Positions 61,150 to 63,381 of a stretch of 63,381 bases of DNA are shown piece by piece. Each line of letters starts with the position of its first letter. Position 1 is the stretch's first letter. Origin of the DNA: Natrinema mahii (GTDB lineage: Archaea > Halobacteriota > Halobacteria > Halobacteriales > Natrialbaceae); assembly GCA_000690595.2 (NCBI GenBank), contig JHUT02000012.1:22660-86040 (forward strand), in the 5' to 3' direction. The notes under the pieces were generated by a model. It searched no databases. It was not told where the DNA came from and was given only the letters and a program-made list of their open reading frames with translations. A program made the translations under genes and the position numbers.

Positions 61150-62295
61150 CTCGAACTTCGCCGCCGCCGTCTCCATGTCCTTGTCGCCTCGCCCGGAGAG
61201 GTTCACCAGGATCGTGTCGTGGTCGCCCTCTTCGGCCAACTCGATCGCGCGAGCGATTCCGTGGCTCGACTCGAGCGCCGGGATGATCCCTTCGGTCTCG
61301 CTCAGTTCGCGGAAGGCCGCAAGCGCCGCGTCGTCGGTGACGCCGGTGTACTCACAGCGGCCGACCTCGCGGAACATGGCGTGTTCGGGGCCGACGCCGG
61401 GGTAGTCCAGTCCCGCCGAGACGGAGTGGACCTCGACGTCGTCGTCGATGACTCTGGTCTTCATCCCGTGGATCGTGTCGTCTTTCCCCGCCGCCAGCGG
61501 CGCGGCGTGGCGGCTCGAGTCGGCGCCCTCGCCGCCGCCCTCGGCGCCGTAGAAGTCGACGTCGTCGTCGCGGAAGGCGTGGAAGAGCCCGATCGCGTTG
61601 GAGCCGCCGCCGACGCAGGCGACCGCGGCGTCGGGCAGATCGCCGGTCCGCTCTCGGATCTGCTCGCGGGCTTCCTCGCCGATCACCGACTGGAAGTCCC
61701 GGACCATCCGCGGGAACGGGTCCGGGCCGACGACGCTGCCCACCAGATAGTGCGTGTCGTCGACGTTCTCGGCGAAGTCTTCCAGCGCCGCGTCGACGGC
61801 GTCGGCCAGCCCCTCGTCGCCGCGGGTGACCTCGTTGACTTCGGCCCCCATCAGTCGCATGCGGAAGACGTTCATCTCCTGGCGCTGGACGTCCTTTTTC
61901 CCCATGTAGATCTCCGTCTCGAGGTCGAGCAGGGCCCCGACCATCGCGGTCGCGGTGCCGTGCTGGCCGGCCCCGGTCTCGGCGATCAGCCGGTCGCGAC
62001 CGGCCTGCTTCGCTAGCAGGGCTTGGCCGAGACAGTTGTTGATCTTGTGTGCGCCGCCGTGGAGCAGGTCCTCCCGCTTGAGGTAGATGTCGGCCCCGTA
62101 GCGCTCGCTCAAGTTCCGCGCGTAGTACAGCGGCGTCGGCCGGCCCGCGAACGTCGCGAGCAGGTCGCGTAGCTCCGACTGGAACTCGTCGGTGGCCGCG
62201 ATGTCGTCGTACGCGGTGGCCAACTGCTCGAGCGGTTCCAGCAGCGGCTCCGGCACGTGCCGTCCGCCGTACCCTTCGAATGCTCCGTTTCCCAT
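61144..62295 (-). CDS. trpB: Tryptophan synthase beta chain
   Basis: A 383-residue PLP enzyme that joins indole and serine. The PLP lysine is Lys84 in LLHGGAHKINN. ETGAGQHGTATA, GSVVGPDPFPRMVRDFQSVIGEEA, the phosphate loop CVGGGSNAIG and the C-terminal SGRGDKD are all standard. No trpA or trpC is beside it, so either the trp operon is elsewhere and this is a second copy, or the gene stands alone. It is a classic TrpB1 by sequence rather than the TrpB2 type. Confidence 0.95.
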   Translation of the reverse strand: MGNGAFEGYGGRHVPEPLLEPLEQLATAYDDIAATDEFQSELRDLLATFAGRPTPLYYARNLSERYGADIYLKREDLLHGGAHKINNCLGQALLAKQAGRDRLIAETGAGQHGTATAMVGALLDLETEIYMGKKDVQRQEMNVFRMRLMGAEVNEVTRGDEGLADAVDAALEDFAENVDDTHYLVGSVVGPDPFPRMVRDFQSVIGEEAREQIRERTGDLPDAAVACVGGGSNAIGLFHAFRDDDVDFYGAEGGGEGADSSRHAAPLAAGKDDTIHGMKTRVIDDDVEVHSVSAGLDYPGVGPEHAMFREVGRCEYTGVTDDAALAAFRELSETEGIIPALESSHGIARAIELAEEGDHDTILVNLSGRGDKDMETAAAKFEL

Positions 62296-62427
62296 ACGCC
62301 GGCGGTTGCCCGTTCAGGGACAAATAGGTTCCTACAGACGGATGGCGGCGTCCGAGCCCCGGTAGCCGCGGTCGGGCCGTCTGGTCGATCGGTACCGTTT
62401 ATGTGTCCGGTCGCCCGTACTCCGCAC

Positions 62428-63363
62428 GTGTCCAGAGGAATCGACTGGTTCGACGCGTTTCGCGAGATCGCGCCGGAGTGGACCGTCGTCGTCCTCGGGC
62501 TGGTGACCCAGCTCGGTGACGTGTGGTTTCTCGGCCTGCTCGTGGGTGCGTTCTACTGGCTCGAGACGGACGACCGGGCCGTTCCCGCCGGGGTCGCCGG
62601 CCTGTTGCTGGCGGGCCTGTCGCTGATCCTCGGGCTGAAACACGTCTTCGCGCTCCCGCGACCGGAACGAGTACTCGTTCGAATGGGGGCGCTTCCCGAC
62701 TCGATCCACCCGCTGTACGAGGCCACCGCGACGGCGACCGGCTACGGCTTTCCGAGCGGCCACGCCCTGATTACGACGGTCGTCTACCTCAGCCTGGCCA
62801 AGACCCTGTCCGTCGGGACGCGCCGCCAGCGGTATCTCGGTGCCGCCGCCGCCGTGACCGTCGTCTCGCTCTCGCGGATCGGGCTCGGCGTTCACTACCT
62901 CGTCGACGTCGTCGCGGGGGTCGGCGTCGGGCTGGCGTTCGCGGCGCTCGCGTGGCGATTGCTGGATCGGTATCCCGCCCACCGCGGCACGCTCGGGTTC
63001 GGGCTCGCGGTCGTCCTCGCCGTCGGCGCAATGATCGTAAGCGGTGCGGCCCGCGACGCCGTCCTCCTGGTCGGGACGTCCGTCGGTGCCTTCGCCGGCT
63101 GGGAACTCGGCGTCCTCGCCCGATCGGTCGCCGCCGGACGCGGGCCGATACGGACCGACCGGGGACTCGCGGCGAGGGCCGCGGCCGTCGCCGCCGCGCT
63201 CGCCGCCCTCGTCGCGCTCACCGGCTACTACTGGCCCGCGCCCCTCTTCGCCGGGAGCGGCCCCCTCGGGCTCGTCGTCGCCGCGCTCGTCACCGCCCCC
63301 GTCGTCTACCGCCTCGAGCGCGCCGGCGGTCGGGGGGAGCGAACGCCCGCTCGCTCGCGGTAG
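62428..63363 (+). CDS. Phosphatase PAP2 family membrane protein
   Basis: A 311-residue integral membrane acid phosphatase. The three signature blocks are KHVFALPRPER, PSGHA and SRIGLGVHYLVDVVAG, surrounded by about eight hydrophobic segments. It probably dephosphorylates isoprenoid or phospholipid head groups. The GTG at 62428 (MSRGIDWFDAF) is chosen because a TATA-like gtttatg lies about 25 nt upstream. An ATG at 62401 inside that box gives a longer but less family-like N terminus. Confidence 0.87.
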   Translation: MSRGIDWFDAFREIAPEWTVVVLGLVTQLGDVWFLGLLVGAFYWLETDDRAVPAGVAGLLLAGLSLILGLKHVFALPRPERVLVRMGALPDSIHPLYEATATATGYGFPSGHALITTVVYLSLAKTLSVGTRRQRYLGAAAAVTVVSLSRIGLGVHYLVDVVAGVGVGLAFAALAWRLLDRYPAHRGTLGFGLAVVLAVGAMIVSGAARDAVLLVGTSVGAFAGWELGVLARSVAAGRGPIRTDRGLAARAAAVAAALAALVALTGYYWPAPLFAGSGPLGLVVAALVTAPVVYRLERAGGRGERTPARSR

Positions 63364-63381
63364 CTCGCTCCCGGCTCGAGC

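Overview
The window is a stretch of haloarchaeal chromosome. The DNA is GC-rich with strong G/C preference in third codon positions. Nearly every protein is acidic (Asp/Glu-rich), and many genes have a TATA-like box about 25-31 nt upstream of the ATG, which fits leaderless transcripts. The translation and lipid genes are archaeal: class I lysyl-tRNA synthetase, S19e, aIF-5A, PDCD5-family protein, archaeal-type UMP kinase and glycerol-1-phosphate dehydrogenase. The gene content resembles the Natrinema/Haloterrigena/Natronorubrum group, but that placement is inferred from general resemblance only.

Layout. 1-11.8 kb: a truncated acidic zinc-ribbon protein, DUF5611 protein, a dicarboxylate/amino acid symporter, the heme protein PitA divergent from a PadR regulator, a PDZ-containing site-2 protease, lysS-pyrH (overlapping), a frameshifted CapA remnant and a MobB/MoaE-type molybdopterin synthase. 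12-19 kb: a second site-2 protease, thiL, rps19e-PDCD5-PP-loop ATPase, hisS and a sulfatase-like hydrolase. 19-30 kb: JAMM protease overlapping a cobalamin-binding protein, two different moeA genes (one fused to a periplasmic-binding-like domain) on either side of a serine hydrolase, Hsp20, an ABC1 kinase and an enolase-superfamily protein. 30-37 kb: a lone TnpB element, aIF5A plus agmatinase (the archaeal hypusine pair), NUDIX, quinone oxidoreductase and proS. 42-63 kb: a very large gltB, enzymes of central and lipid metabolism, an ABC exporter, an S9 peptidase, a glycosyltransferase, HIT, trpB and a PAP2 phosphatase.

The accessory part is about 36.97-42.2 kb. It begins just behind the intact proS stop codon, drops sharply in GC and carries a second, slightly diverged copy of the proS 3' end (about 38380-38666). 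Between the two proS ends lies a twin-arginine-type exported, cysteine-rich protein resembling the halocin C8 family. It is interrupted by a single in-frame TGA and followed by a small membrane protein. Beyond the second proS end is another exported protein plus membrane protein pair of unknown function. A palindromic MITE, a complete IS6-type element with 8-bp target duplications and a further inverted-repeat-bounded segment follow. I read this as a bacteriocin-type island that entered behind proS.

The intergenic regions hold a second layer. Seven copies of a dispersed repeat of about 130-250 bp lie at 19.1, 21.5, 26.5, 26.8, 33.3, 51.2 and 51.4 kb. Their core is conserved, but one stem has a different sequence in nearly every copy while its pairing is kept. 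This suggests a structured RNA or a palindromic DNA element under selection.
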